64,000 nucleotides of DNA from Hymenobacter sp. YIM 151500-1 (GCF_025979885.1 NZ_CP110139.1:124001-188000), one strand, 5' to 3'; counted from the stretch's first letter, positions 25,432-35,300 are shown. Program-made: numbers and translations. Notes: generated by a model from the letters alone, not told the origin.

Positions 25432-26130
25432 TTTAATCGAAGAAACCGTCCGCTGCTCAATGCGCTTCTCGTAATTCTTTCCTTCAAAGATGCGCTGCAC
25501 GAAGATGCCAGGGGTGTGAATCTGGTTGGGGTCCAGTTCGCCGGCGGGTACCAGTTCTTCTACTTCGGCCACGGTGATTTTGCCGGCCGTGGCCATCATG
25601 GGGTTGAAGTTGCGGGCCGTGCCTTTGTAGATGAGGTTGCCGGCCGTGTCGCCGCGCCAGGCCTTTACGAAGGCGAAGTCGGCGCGCAGGCCGGTTTCGA
25701 GCAGGTACATTTTGCCATGGAACTCCCGGCTTTCCTTGCCTTCGCCTACTTCGGTGCCGTAGCCGGCCGGGGTAAAGAAGGCCGGAATGCCGGCCCCGCC
25801 CGCCCGGATGCGCTCGGCCAGCGTGCCCTGCGGAATCAGTTCCACTTCCAGCTCCCCGCTGAGAAGCTGCCGCTCAAACTCGGCATTCTCGCCTACGTAG
25901 CTCGATATCATCTTGCGTACCTGCTTGGTCTGGAGCAGCAGCCCAATGCCAAAATCATCGACGCCGGCGTTGTTCGAGATACACGTAAGGTTGCGCACCC
26001 CCAGGCGCAGCAGCTCCTGGATAGCGTTTTCGGGAATGCCGCACAGCCCGAAGCCGCCCAGCATCAGGGTCATGCCGTCGGCAATGCCGCGCAGGGCTGC
26101 CTGGGCATCGGGTACAACTTTGTTGATCAT
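25426..26130 (-). CDS. scoA: 3-oxoacid CoA-transferase subunit A
   Basis: Subunit A of the CoA transferase whose subunit B follows. The 234 residues include the Gly-rich CoA-binding segment [15 protein letters not shown] (about residues 22-36), [15 protein letters not shown], the [20 protein letters not shown] block and [15 protein letters not shown], all typical of this family. The C-terminal tail ends in residues encoded by the A/T-rich inverted repeat, so the usual C-terminus may have been replaced. Promoter not recognised; about 190 bp without a gene lies upstream. Confidence 0.92.
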   Translation of the reverse strand: MINKVVPDAQAALRGIADGMTLMLGGFGLCGIPENAIQELLRLGVRNLTCISNNAGVDDFGIGLLLQTKQVRKMISSYVGENAEFERQLLSGELEVELIPQGTLAERIRAGGAGIPAFFTPAGYGTEVGEGKESREFHGKMYLLETGLRADFAFVKAWRGDTAGNLIYKGTARNFNPMMATAGKITVAEVEELVPAGELDPNQIHTPGIFVQRIFEGKNYEKRIEQRTVSSIKN

Positions 26131-26321
26131 AGAATGGGTGGAGGTTGAGAAAGGAGCCGCGAAAAAGAAGGAGGGTGCCCTCGTGAGAGGTAAAAATTCA
26201 CCTATTTTCTCGGAATCCCGCTTTCACCAAAACAGCCAACGACGTAACTCGCTGGCTGCTTTCGGTTTCCGGCTTCGACCAGGATGTAACAGGATGCAAA
26301 CAAACTGCTACAGCAGTACGG

Positions 26322-27761
26322 CTAGTTTTTCAGAATGCGCAATGCTGATTGTTTCCCGTTCGCCTGCTGGCCTATGAGCACGTACATTCCTGCCGGAATG
26401 CCCTGCAAGGACAGGCGGATGTCACGGTTGCCTTTCAGCTCTGACCAGCGGCGTAGCAAGTGGCCTTGCAGGGTGTAAAGGGTAACCTGGTGTAGTGGGG
26501 AGGGAAGCGCTGGAACAGTCAAAATATCTTTGTCAGACAGCGGATTGGGCCAGGCTTTCAGCGGCTCGGCTTTAACCCTGGCGGTACTCGTAACGATGCC
26601 TAAGCCGGCAAACGAGTAGGCATTCAGAAAAACCTCGGCCGCGTTGGCGTCCATGTCCCGCAAAAAACCGCCCGCAACCACCTGCCCGGTTGCTGCATTC
26701 ACGAACAGCCCGGCAGCGGCAGCGCTTATGGAGCTGCCTATGATGTGGCGCACCGGCACCGGGCCGCCCCCTGGGCCGGCAGGAGGAGTATACAGCTGGT
26801 TGCCTTCGGCATCCAAGTGAGCTATGGTGGGCCTAAAAGTATGGCTGCTAACGCTTTCGATGCCATACACGAGTAAGTTGCCGTTGGGCAAACGCGCCCC
26901 CCACGATGGATTAAGCAACAAATTGCCCTGGGAACGAGCACGGGTCCAGTAAACCGTCGAGGAAGAAAGCTTGATCTTATCGAGCTGCCCATCTGAAACG
27001 ATGAGTACATCGTCGCCAGCCAGCGGCACCACGTCCGTCACGTAGCTGTTGGTCTGGTTTACGTAAACGTTGACCGGCAGCGTGGTTTCGGAGCCCAGAA
27101 CGCCTTGGTCGGATACTGAAATCAGCCGGCCACTCGTGTGGGCATACAGGCCGGACGGTAGGCGGAACAGCTTATAAACTGGGCCGTTAGGCACGGCAAC
27201 CCGCTGCATTTCGCGGCCGGTGGCATCCAGGCGCAGCAGTGCCGCGCCCGACGCCTCATTAATGCCCACCCAGAAGTTGCCAGCATCGTCCAGGGCACCG
27301 CCAACATAGCCTGGGGTGAGTCTCCCGGATGCAGGTGTCCGTTTGCTCCACGCGACACTGCCATCGGGTTGGAGCAGGAGCAGGAGCCCCGTGCTGGTCT
27401 GGGTTCCGGAGGTAGTGGAGCCTAGCGTGATGGTGGCACTCACCAGCACCTGGCCCGCCCCGTTTTCAGAGGCCGCCGTCGGAAATATCTGGTCGGAATC
27501 CGGAATGGAGTGGTTGCGGGTCCAGAGCTGGTTGCCCTGCTCATCCGTCCGAACCAGGTAAAGCTCCTCATACTTTTCATTCTGCGCAGCGCGGCTGCCA
27601 ATCAGCAGATAGCCACCCCCTTTTAAATGAACAAGCTGAGAGCAGGTTTCGCGGCCCCCGCCCCCGTACAAGCGTTGCCACGTGGGCTGTGCTATGGCCG
27701 TTTTGGACGAAATAAGCAGCAGCCCGTACGTCAGGGCGTACAGAAGTAGATTTTTTAGCAT
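26322..27761 (-). CDS. Secreted T9SS cargo protein, repeat-rich
   Basis: The 479-residue product has a signal peptide (about residues 1-24, ending TAIAQ). The body consists of strand-turn units such as WQRLYGGGGRETCSQLVHLKGGGYLLIGSR and GNQLWTRNHS, resembling PQQ- or propeller-like repeats seen in surface proteins with SBBP or delta-60 features. A C-terminal T9SS type A sorting domain is clear: VKAEPLKAWPNPLSDKDIL, then LLRRWSELKGNRDIRLSLQGIPAGMYVL. It should be exported through T9SS. It stands alone between scoA and ribF; role unknown. Confidence 0.88.
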   Translation of the reverse strand: MLKNLLLYALTYGLLLISSKTAIAQPTWQRLYGGGGRETCSQLVHLKGGGYLLIGSRAAQNEKYEELYLVRTDEQGNQLWTRNHSIPDSDQIFPTAASENGAGQVLVSATITLGSTTSGTQTSTGLLLLLQPDGSVAWSKRTPASGRLTPGYVGGALDDAGNFWVGINEASGAALLRLDATGREMQRVAVPNGPVYKLFRLPSGLYAHTSGRLISVSDQGVLGSETTLPVNVYVNQTNSYVTDVVPLAGDDVLIVSDGQLDKIKLSSSTVYWTRARSQGNLLLNPSWGARLPNGNLLVYGIESVSSHTFRPTIAHLDAEGNQLYTPPAGPGGGPVPVRHIIGSSISAAAAGLFVNAATGQVVAGGFLRDMDANAAEVFLNAYSFAGLGIVTSTARVKAEPLKAWPNPLSDKDILTVPALPSPLHQVTLYTLQGHLLRRWSELKGNRDIRLSLQGIPAGMYVLIGQQANGKQSALRILKN

Positions 27762-27838
27762 GCAGTCAGTGGTAGGTGTGATTTAAAATGAAAAATACGC
27801 CAAAGCCGCGGTAGTTACTGCGGCTATGTACGAATAAG

Positions 27839-28795
27839 TTAGGCGGTATTCAGCAAGCACTGCCGCGCCGCCTCGGCATCCCGCGCCAGCTGGGCCTTCA
27901 GCTCGTCGAGGCCGTTGAATTTCTGCTCGTCGCGCAGGAGGGCCACAAACTCCACGGTCAGCGGCTGGTCGTACAGGTCGCCTTCAAAATCGAGCAGGTG
28001 GGCCTCCACAGTCTGGGCCAGGTTGCCGCCCACGGTGGGCCGCACGCCGATGTTGAGCATGGCTGGGTGCCGGGTGCCGGCGGCCGTGCGGGCGCGCACG
28101 GCGTACACGCCGCGGGCCGGCACCAGCTTCAGCGGCTCGGGGCACTGGATGTTAGCCGTGGGCCAGCCGATGGTGCGGCCCAGCTGCTGGCCTTTCACCA
28201 CGGTGCCCGTCAGCGGGTAGGCATACCCCAGGTAGCGGCCGGCCGTCAGCACGTCGCCGGCTTCCAGGGCGCGGCGGATGCGGGTGCTGCTCACGCCCAC
28301 GGCGTCCACGTCTTCGCGCGGAATTTCCTCCACGCTCATGCCGTAGCGGCCCGCGTGCTGGCTGAGGTAGTCGAAGCCGCCTTCCCGGTTGCGCCCGAAG
28401 CGGTGGTCGTAGCCAATGACCAGCTTGGCCGTGCCCACGGTGCGCAGCAGAATGTGCTGGATGTATTCTTCTGAGGTCCAGGAGGCAAACTCACGGGTAA
28501 ACGGCACAATGAGCAGGTGGTCGACGCCCGCTTCGCGCAGCTTCTCGGTGCGCTCCTCCAGGGTGTTGAGCAGGTACAGGTCGCGGGGCTCGGGGTGGGA
28601 GAGGGGCGGGGCCAGCACCAGGCGCGGGTGGGGCCAGTAGGTGATGACCACCGACGGACCACCGCTGTGGCGGGCCACCTCGCGCAGGCGCCGCAAAATC
28701 TGCTGGTGCCCCACATGCACGCCATCAAACGTGCCGCTCGTAACAACGGCATTGCCCAGGTACGGAAAATGGGCCGGGTCGTGGATGACGAGCAT
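27839..28795 (-). CDS. ribF: Bifunctional riboflavin kinase / FAD synthetase
   Basis: RibF phosphorylates riboflavin to FMN and adenylates it to FAD. The start at 28795 (MLVIHDPAHFP) is preferred over an upstream in-frame extension that has low-complexity sequence. The 318-residue protein has the nucleotidyltransferase motif GTFDGVHVGHQQIL at about residues 21-34, the ISSTRIR-type motif (GVSSTRIRRALEAGD) near 165-180 and the riboflavin-kinase domain with GWPTANI near 210. It is the last gene of the ftsX-DUF3098-uppP-truB-ribF series on the minus strand; truB-ribF adjacency is widely conserved. Confidence 0.96.
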   Translation of the reverse strand: MLVIHDPAHFPYLGNAVVTSGTFDGVHVGHQQILRRLREVARHSGGPSVVITYWPHPRLVLAPPLSHPEPRDLYLLNTLEERTEKLREAGVDHLLIVPFTREFASWTSEEYIQHILLRTVGTAKLVIGYDHRFGRNREGGFDYLSQHAGRYGMSVEEIPREDVDAVGVSSTRIRRALEAGDVLTAGRYLGYAYPLTGTVVKGQQLGRTIGWPTANIQCPEPLKLVPARGVYAVRARTAAGTRHPAMLNIGVRPTVGGNLAQTVEAHLLDFEGDLYDQPLTVEFVALLRDEQKFNGLDELKAQLARDAEAARQCLLNTA

Positions 28796-28933
28796 GGAGT
28801 CGAATTGCTGATGTGCGCTGAGTACGTTGATTACGCTGAGGGCAGTCGAAAAGCCAGCGGCTGATTTCGTAGGAGCACGTCGCACGCGCCGGACGGTGAA
28901 AATCCGCCTTACCAACCAACGGCTGACCTGGAT

Positions 28934-29806
28934 TTAGTGCGGGGCGTTGTCCGGGGTCGGCGCTTCGGGGGCGGCGTGAGTGGCGGCAAAGTATTCCAGC
29001 CCGGCTCGGCGCTCGGGGCGCGGCGGGTTGTGGCGGCGGGGGGCGCGGTCGGCCTCGCCCTCGGGGCGGGGCGGGCGTAGGGCTTCCAGCTGGGCCATAC
29101 TTAGGGCGTCGGTGAGGTGGTAGTTGCCGATGCGGGTGCGCACCAGCCGGGTGAGGTGGGCCCCGCAGCCCAGGGCAGCGCCGTAGTCGCGGGCGAGGCT
29201 GCGGATGTAGGTGCCCTTGGAGCACACCACCCGAAAATCCACTTCGGGCAGGACAATGCGCGTCAGCTCAAACTCCCGGATGGTGACTTGCTTGCTCCTG
29301 ATTTCGGCCTCGCCGCCCCGGCGGGCTACCTCGTAGGCCCGCTCGCCCTGCACTTTCACCGCCGAAAACAGGGGCGGCGTCTGCTCAATCAGGCCCAAAA
29401 AGGAGGTGAGGGCCGCGTGCAGGTCGGCTTCGGTGAGGTGCTGCCAGGGCAGCTCCTGGTCTACCGGCGTTTCCAGGTCGAAGCTAGGTGTGGTCTGGCC
29501 CAGGCGGAAGGTGCCGGTGTACTCTTTTTCCTGGGCCTGAATCAAGTCAATCTGCTTGGTTTTCTTGCCCGTGCACAGCACCAGCAGGCCGGTAGCCAGC
29601 GGGTCGAGGGTGCCGGCGTGCCCGATTTTGGGAATGCGCAGCGTGTTCTTGACCTTGCGCACCACATCAAACGAGGTCCAGGTCAGGGGCTTGTCCACAG
29701 CCAGCACCACGCCCTCGGGGCTGTGCAGCTCGGCCAGGGTGGTGGCAGCGGTGGCGGCCGGAGCCAGGGAGGCAGCAGCGGTAACCGGCGAGGACGACTG
29801 TTCCAT
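28934..29806 (-). CDS. truB: tRNA pseudouridine(55) synthase
   Basis: TruB converts U55 of tRNAs to pseudouridine. The 290-residue protein has an unusual Ala/Thr-rich N-terminal tail of about 30 residues, then VDKPLTWTSFDVVRKVKN and the catalytic motif GHAGTLDPLATGLL with catalytic Asp at D68. VCSKGTYIRSLARDYG (motif III) is present near residue 185. A basic/proline-rich extension of about 45 residues follows the catalytic domain (RPPRPEGEADRAPRR and onward), in place of a PUA domain. It lies 30 bp after uppP and 138 bp before ribF on the same strand. Confidence 0.96.
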   Translation of the reverse strand: MEQSSSPVTAAASLAPAATAATTLAELHSPEGVVLAVDKPLTWTSFDVVRKVKNTLRIPKIGHAGTLDPLATGLLVLCTGKKTKQIDLIQAQEKEYTGTFRLGQTTPSFDLETPVDQELPWQHLTEADLHAALTSFLGLIEQTPPLFSAVKVQGERAYEVARRGGEAEIRSKQVTIREFELTRIVLPEVDFRVVCSKGTYIRSLARDYGAALGCGAHLTRLVRTRIGNYHLTDALSMAQLEALRPPRPEGEADRAPRRHNPPRPERRAGLEYFAATHAAPEAPTPDNAPH

Positions 29807-29836
29807 ATCTGTTTGGCAGAAAACGGGCCGCGCGGC

Positions 29837-30625
29837 CTAGAGAATGTGCAGATTGATACCCAGGGCCACCATCACCAGGATAATAACGCCCACCACAATG
29901 CGGTAGAAGCCAAAGGCCCGGAAGCCAAACCGCGACACAAAATCAACGAAGCTCTTCACCGCCAGCAGGGCCACCACAAAGGCTACCACGTTGCCGAACA
30001 GCAGGAGCTTGATGTCCTCGGCGCCGGGCGCACTCACCTTGTACGTTTTGTAGAGCTGGTAGGCCGTGATGACGAACATGGTGGGCACGGCCAGCAGAAA
30101 CGAAAAGTCGGCGGCCGAGCGCCGGTCGTAGCCCTGGGCCAGGCCCCCCACGATGGTGGCCGCCGACCGGGACACGCCCGGAATCAGGGCCAGGCACTGA
30201 AACAGCCCGATTCGCAGGGCCTGGGCAAAGTTGGGGGTGGTTACCTGCTTCCGCTCCCCGGTGAACAGCCGGTCGATAAACAGCAGCGCCACTCCGCCTA
30301 GTACCAGGGCCCAGGCCACCACCGACACATCCTTCAGCAGGCGCTCAATGGTGTCCTTGAGCAGAAAGCCCAGCAGCCCAAACGGCAGAAAGGCCACGAT
30401 AAGCTTAAGGTAGAAATCCACGCTCTGCAGAAACCGCCGCCAGTACAGCGCCACCACGGCCAGAATAGCCCCGAACTGAATAGAGGTAATGTAGGTGTCG
30501 GTAAATGGCAACTGCCCGATGCCGAGCAGGTTGGCCACGATAATCATGTGGCCGGTGCTGGAAACGGGCAGAAACTCGGTGAGGCCTTCGACAATTGCCA
30601 GCAGCAGCGCGTGCCAGTAGGACAT
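29837..30625 (-). CDS. uppP: Undecaprenyl-diphosphatase
   Basis: UppP (BacA) dephosphorylates undecaprenyl pyrophosphate to recycle the lipid carrier for peptidoglycan and other surface polymers. The 262-residue integral membrane protein shows the two family motifs: EGLTEFLPVSSTGHM (about residues 13-27) and PGVSRSAATIVGGL (about 148-161), with about seven hydrophobic helices. It lies between a DUF3098 gene and truB in a conserved Bacteroidota order that starts with ftsX. The gap to the DUF3098 gene is filled by a perfect 43-bp inverted repeat, ending 15 bp from the uppP start. Confidence 0.96.
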   Translation of the reverse strand: MSYWHALLLAIVEGLTEFLPVSSTGHMIIVANLLGIGQLPFTDTYITSIQFGAILAVVALYWRRFLQSVDFYLKLIVAFLPFGLLGFLLKDTIERLLKDVSVVAWALVLGGVALLFIDRLFTGERKQVTTPNFAQALRIGLFQCLALIPGVSRSAATIVGGLAQGYDRRSAADFSFLLAVPTMFVITAYQLYKTYKVSAPGAEDIKLLLFGNVVAFVVALLAVKSFVDFVSRFGFRAFGFYRIVVGVIILVMVALGINLHIL

Positions 30626-30640
30626 GGGTAGAGACTTAGG

Positions 30641-30751
30641 TAGGGACGTAGGGGCTTGGGGACTTAGGGTCTTAGATGACGTTCTACAACGCAGTCGTTG
30701 TGTATCGAAACGTCATCTAAGACCCTAAGTCCCCAAGCCCCTACGTCCCTA
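30641..30751. repeat. Perfect 43-bp inverted repeat over a stop codon
   Basis: Arms 30641-30683 and 30709-30751 are exact reverse complements (43 of 43). The right arm contains the TAG stop codon of the DUF3098 gene (30751-30749) as its first three bases on the coding strand; the left arm ends 15 bp before the uppP start codon. The 25-base loop itself has an ACAACG/CGTTGT pair. The arm consists of GGGACTTAGGG-like words, and part of it (CTTAGGGTCTT.GATGACG) recurs at 51440-51458. Confidence 0.97.
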
Positions 30752-31051
30752 TTTTTTATAAACGGGCGTGGTGGGCGGCTGGGAGGGCACGGTGGCGCGG
30801 GTAGCGGTGTCCTGAGCTACGGGGGCCGTGGTGCCAGGCCGGGCCATGATGGCCCAGAACTCGATGCCGAAGCCGATGGCCAGCAGAATCGGCCCGAGCG
30901 TAATGCCCAGGAATCCTTCGCCGTAGTCGGCCGTGTCCAGGGTCATGGTGATAAAGCCGGCGGCCAGCACGGCCAGGCCAACAAACATCAGCCGGTAGTT
31001 GCGTGGCCCGAAAGCAAAGCGCGGAGTAGGATTCGGTTGCAGAGGTTCCAT
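30749..31051 (-). CDS. DUF3098 small membrane protein
   Basis: The start at 31051 (MEPLQPNPTPRFAFGPRNYR) gives a 100-residue protein with two membrane helices at about residues 22-40 and 52-72. FAFGPRNYRLMFVGLAVLAAG followed by DTADYGEGFLGITLGPI is the DUF3098 signature. DUF3098 is a Bacteroidota family usually encoded next to ftsX and uppP, so a role in division or envelope assembly is plausible but unproven. The stop codon lies within the long inverted repeat, and the last two codons are AAA AAA from its flank. Confidence 0.88.
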   Translation of the reverse strand: MEPLQPNPTPRFAFGPRNYRLMFVGLAVLAAGFITMTLDTADYGEGFLGITLGPILLAIGFGIEFWAIMARPGTTAPVAQDTATRATVPSQPPTTPVYKK

Positions 31052-31212
31052 AGACGGCGTAAAGGTAGGGTAATGGAGGCGCAGATGCGGTAAATGGGAA
31101 AAGGGTTGTGCCACGGCTGGATTAAAAACCGACGGAAACCTTCCGGCGTTGTGCCGGGCCTGCACACGCACCACTTCTGCGTAATCAGCTGGGAATCGGT
31201 AGCATCCGGGAG

Positions 31213-32106
31213 TTAATACAGCTCATCCAGCGACATGGCGGTGTACTTGCGCACGGCCCGCCAGGAGCTGAGGAAACCGATGCCGATGCCCAGCATCACC
31301 AGCGCGGCCAGCAGTACGGCCAGCAGCCGGTCGTCGCGCAGCAGGCGCAGCTCTTCCAGCTGAAGGTAGGCGTACTGCAGCAGGGCAATCAGCAGCAGGC
31401 CAGCCAGAATGCCGCTCATCAGGCCCTGCCAGGTGGCCCGGCGCAGAAACGGCCACTGAATAAAGCTCGGTGTAGCGCCCACCAGCTGCATACTCCGAAT
31501 CAGGAAACGCTGCGAGAACAGGGCCAGCTTGATGGTATTGTTGATGAGCACCACCACCACGAAGGTGAGCACCGTAGCAAAGCCCAGCAGCACTAGGCTC
31601 AGGTTGCGCAAATTGCGGTTGACGGACGTAATCAGGTTTTCCACGTACTCAACCTCGTACACGCCCGGCAGCTGGCGCAGCTGCTCCCTGATGCGGCTAA
31701 GGTTATCGGTGTTGCCGTACTCGGCGCTGATTTTCAGCAGAAAAGCGTCACGCAGTGGGTTGTCGCCGAGAAACTGCTGGAAGTCTTCGCCGGTCTGGTC
31801 GATGAGCTGCTTGGCGCCTTCTTCCTTGGACAGGAAACGCACCTGCGGCTGCTGGTCCTTGACGGCAATGTAGGGCTGGCGGGCCAGGTCCTGTTGCAAT
31901 TGCAGCAGCTGCGTTTCGGGCAGGCCACGCTCCAGGTACACTTGCATCTCCAGGTTTTCCTTCACCAGGTTGGAGATTTTGTGGGCGTGAATCAGCAGCA
32001 GCCCAAACAGCCCAATTACCAGCAGCGCCAGCGTAATGCTGAATACCACCATCGTGTGCGGGTAGCTGCCCAGCGTCTTTTTACGGGTCGGTCGGTTTTG
32101 CGCCAT
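31213..32106 (-). CDS. ftsX: Cell division protein FtsX
   Basis: FtsX is the membrane part of the FtsEX ABC-type complex that activates peptidoglycan hydrolases at the septum. The start at 32106 (MAQNRPTRKKTLGSYPHTMV) is chosen because a TAnnTTTG box lies only eight bases upstream and the extension is repeat-derived. The 297-residue protein has one helix (about residues 20-42), a periplasmic domain (about 45-170) with RFLSKEEGAKQL, and three C-terminal helices with NTIKLALFSQRFLIRSMQLVGAT. ftsE is not next to it here. The downstream order DUF3098-uppP-truB-ribF is conserved in the phylum. Confidence 0.95.
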   Translation of the reverse strand: MAQNRPTRKKTLGSYPHTMVVFSITLALLVIGLFGLLLIHAHKISNLVKENLEMQVYLERGLPETQLLQLQQDLARQPYIAVKDQQPQVRFLSKEEGAKQLIDQTGEDFQQFLGDNPLRDAFLLKISAEYGNTDNLSRIREQLRQLPGVYEVEYVENLITSVNRNLRNLSLVLLGFATVLTFVVVVLINNTIKLALFSQRFLIRSMQLVGATPSFIQWPFLRRATWQGLMSGILAGLLLIALLQYAYLQLEELRLLRDDRLLAVLLAALVMLGIGIGFLSSWRAVRKYTAMSLDELY

Positions 32107-32113
32107 AGAAGGG

Positions 32114-32121
32114 CAAAGGTA
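32114..32121 (-). promoter_or_regulatory. -7 element of ftsX
   Basis: Minus-strand TACCTTTG ends 8 bases before the ftsX ATG. Transcription would start almost at the start codon, giving a very short or absent leader. No -33 TTG box is evident because the region upstream is the AGGTGAC repeat. Confidence 0.55.
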
Positions 32122-32132
32122 GTGAAGTGATG

Positions 32133-32331
32133 GGGTGATGAGGTGACAGGTGACAGGTGACAGGTGACAGGTGACACGTCTGTCATGCTGAGCGAAGGCG
32201 TAGCCGCAGTCGAAGCATCTCTCCTGCTTCGTCTGCACATGATGAGAGTTACCCTCGGTAGAGATGCTTCGACAAGCTCAGCATGACGTTCTACTTGTTA
32301 CTTGTCACCTGTCACCCGTTACCTTATCTCC
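32133..32331. repeat. Inverted repeat with a heptamer array, between tamB and ftsX
   Basis: Inner pairs are exact: 32182-32193 with 32276-32287, and 32209-32222 with 32260-32273. The outer arms are made of AGGTGAC-like words: five exact tandem copies at 32141-32175 on the left, and diverged complements (GTCACCTGTCACC) on the right. The right arm begins directly after the tamB stop codon (TGA, 32334-32332). The inner motif (TCATGCTGAGC with GAAGCATCTCT) looks like a dispersed repeat seen in related genomes; that recognition is from memory. Confidence 0.85.
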
Positions 32332-35300
32332 TCACAACACCGTCCGCGGGTCGTCGTCGATTTGCAGCTCACGGGCTTTGCGGGCGTTGGCGTCGCGGCG
32401 GCGCAGGCGCTTGCGGGCAAATAGCTCCCGCAGCGAGTCGAACTGCTCGGTGTGGAGCAAGGACACACCGGCGCGGGCCTGGTTAACGAGCTGGGCTTGG
32501 CCGGTGAAGTCGCGCGGGGTGGTTTCGTAGCGCAGCTTGGCCCGGAACTTCCCATCGGGTTGCAAGTAGTACTCCAGGCTCAAGTCGCCGATGAGGGAGG
32601 CTTGCGCGTTGGGTACGGGCTGGCTGCCGGGAACGTTAGTAACAGTAGTGCCCCCGATGCCGCCTTCGCGGGTGACGCGCAGGCGGCCGTTGAGGAAGGA
32701 GTAACTTAGGCGCACCTGCAAGGCCTGCAACTGCTCGGCCGAGAGGCCGTTGAGGTTGAAGCTGATTTCCAGGTTGGGGTCAATCTGCGAAGTCAGCAGG
32801 CCCAGCTGGGTAGAAATAATCTGCCCCACACTATTGCCCAGGGCGTTGTTGTTGCCTTCGAGGCGCGTTACGGCCAGGGAGCCCACCGGCGTCAGCTGCC
32901 GAAACACAATCAAGCTGAATACCTGCCGGTTCAGCTCCTGCTCGTCGTTGCGCAGGGCCGAGAGGAAAGCTGTTAAGTCGCCCTCCGTGGACGAAGGGAT
33001 GTCGTTGAACTCCAGATTGAGCTTGATAACCGGCTGCAACAAGGGCCCGGTAAGGTTCATCACGGCCGTAACGGGCACTACCGAGTTATTCTGGCCCTGA
33101 GTAGCGGGGGAAATGGAGGTGCGCTGGGTGTAGGTGGCTGTTACGTTCATCTCGCCGGCCAGCGGGTCGCCGTTCCAGCTGATGGTGCCGCCGGGCCGCA
33201 CCACAAACTCCTTGTTCACCAGCCCTTGCAGGGTGAAGTTGTAGGCTCCGCGCACGATTTCCACCTGCCCGTACATGTTGAAGTCGCCGCGGGTGTCGAT
33301 GTTGAGGCGGAGCTGCCCGGTGGCCGTGCCCCGGATTACGTCGCCGGTGGCTTCGTCGAGCAGCAGCTCCACGTAGGCGTCGGGCGTTACTTCCAGGTTC
33401 ATGTTCAGGCGCAGGCCGGAGAGGTCGGTGCGGCCGGCGGCCTGCACGGCGGCCGTGGCGGTGCGGGCCGTGTCGGGCAGGTTGCGGTTCACGAACCGGA
33501 TGTAACTGGCCTGCTGGGCCGTAGCCGTGTTGTCGAAGGGCAAGGACACCCGCGTGCCGGCCTCACTGCGGGCCGTCACGCCGATGAACAGATTGTCGGT
33601 GGGGCCGCGCACCACGGCCGTGCCCGTGCCGTAGGCCTGCCCGAAGTACAGCTCGTTGTCGCGGCGGGTGGTGTTAAGCAGTTGCAGCTTGCGGTAAGAA
33701 GCCCGCAAATCGAGGCGCATGTTCTGGAAGCCTTGGTGCAGAATGTCGCCGGTGAGCGTGCCCACGTTGCCTTGCGGGTCGCGCAGGGCAATGTCGCGGA
33801 AGGATATCCGGTCCTCGGTAAACCGGATTCGGTCGGCGAAGGTGTACGTAGTGCCCAGGTAGAGAAACGTGAGCTGCCCGCCGGTTACGTCCACGTTGCC
33901 GGTGAGCGTGGGCGCGGCCAGCCGGCCCGTGAGGCGCAGCGTGCCCACGGCCGTGCCGCGCAGGTCCCGGAACAGCGTGTTGAGCAGAGGCTCAGCCAGC
34001 TTCACCGGCGTTTGGGCCAGCGTGCCGGTCAGGTTCAGCTGCTGCTCTTTCTCGCGGGGGGCGTAGGTGCCCGCCACGGTCAATACATGCTGCTGCTGGC
34101 GCTCCACGTCCAGGTTCACGGCCAGGCGACTGGTGGCGTTGTTCCAGTCGCCCTGCCCGCGCACGTCCCCGATCAGCACCTTGTCCATGAGCAGGGAGTC
34201 AACCGACAAAGACGAGTTGATAACCAGCGGCCCATACACCCCGCTGATGGTGCCGAGGGCATTTAGGCGGCCCTCCAGCTTCTGGCCGGTCAGGCCGTTA
34301 AGGGTGGCCAGCTCCAGGTTCTGCACGGTCAGGGCCAGGGGCTTGGCGGGGTTCTGCGAAATAAAGCCCTGGGCGCTGATGCTCTGGCCGCCGTTGCTCA
34401 GGTTCAGGTTCTGAATATCTACTTCCTGGCCCCCGCCCGAAATCAGGATGGAGTTGTCCTGGGCAATGGTCCAGTCCTGGCCCAGCACGTTCACGCCCGA
34501 CCGCCGGAACACAATGCGCACGGCCTCGGGCAGAAAGGCCAACGAGCCGTTAATCTGAGCGCGGTTGGTGGTGCCGGTCTGGGCCAGAGCCGTCGAGAAG
34601 TTGATTTTCTCCTGGTCCCACACGCCTTCCACGTAAAAACCCTCGGTGCGGCCCAGCCCCGGCAGCACCTGCCGCCGCGACGTAACGCTGGCCTGGGCCA
34701 GCACCTCGGGCTGGTAGGCCAGCTTGGAAGTGCTCAGGTCGAACTCATTATCATACAGCCGCAGGTTGTCGAAGCGCACTGAGTCGACGTGGCCGCCGAG
34801 CTGGAAGAAGCTGGTGGGTCCGTTGCGGAAGGTGCCGTCGATGCGGGTGTAGTCCGACACGGTGAGGCGGGGCTCCAGCAGGTGCAGCAGCGGGTTGGCC
34901 CGCTTCAGGTACAAGTCCAGGTCGATTTCGTACTCCGGAATGGGCTGCTGGCGCTTGCGGCGGTAGTAGGCGGCAATGGCCTCGTCGTTGCTCTGGAAAT
35001 TGAGCCGGTATTCCTCAATAAGAACTTGCAGGCTGCGGCTCACCTGGCCGTAGGTGAAGTTGCCAGCGGCGTCCAGGTTCAGGGCTTCGGAGCGCACCAG
35101 CAGGCGGCGCTGCCCGGCTTCGTGCTGGCTCACCAGGTCCAGGGTATCCAGCGCCACGGTGCGGCCCCGGTAGGTCAGGCGGGAGTCGCGCAGCCAGATG
35201 CGGCCTACTAGGTCATCTAAGCGCAGGCCTTGGAATTTCAAATCGGCGGTGGTCGAAACCGTAATGGGCTGGCGCGTGAGGCCCAGGGCGCGCAGGTCGG

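Noticed and set aside
30641-30751. Simple Rho-independent terminator
   Set aside because: The stem is far too long (43 bp), has a 25-base loop, and no T-tract in the loop-distal flank before uppP.
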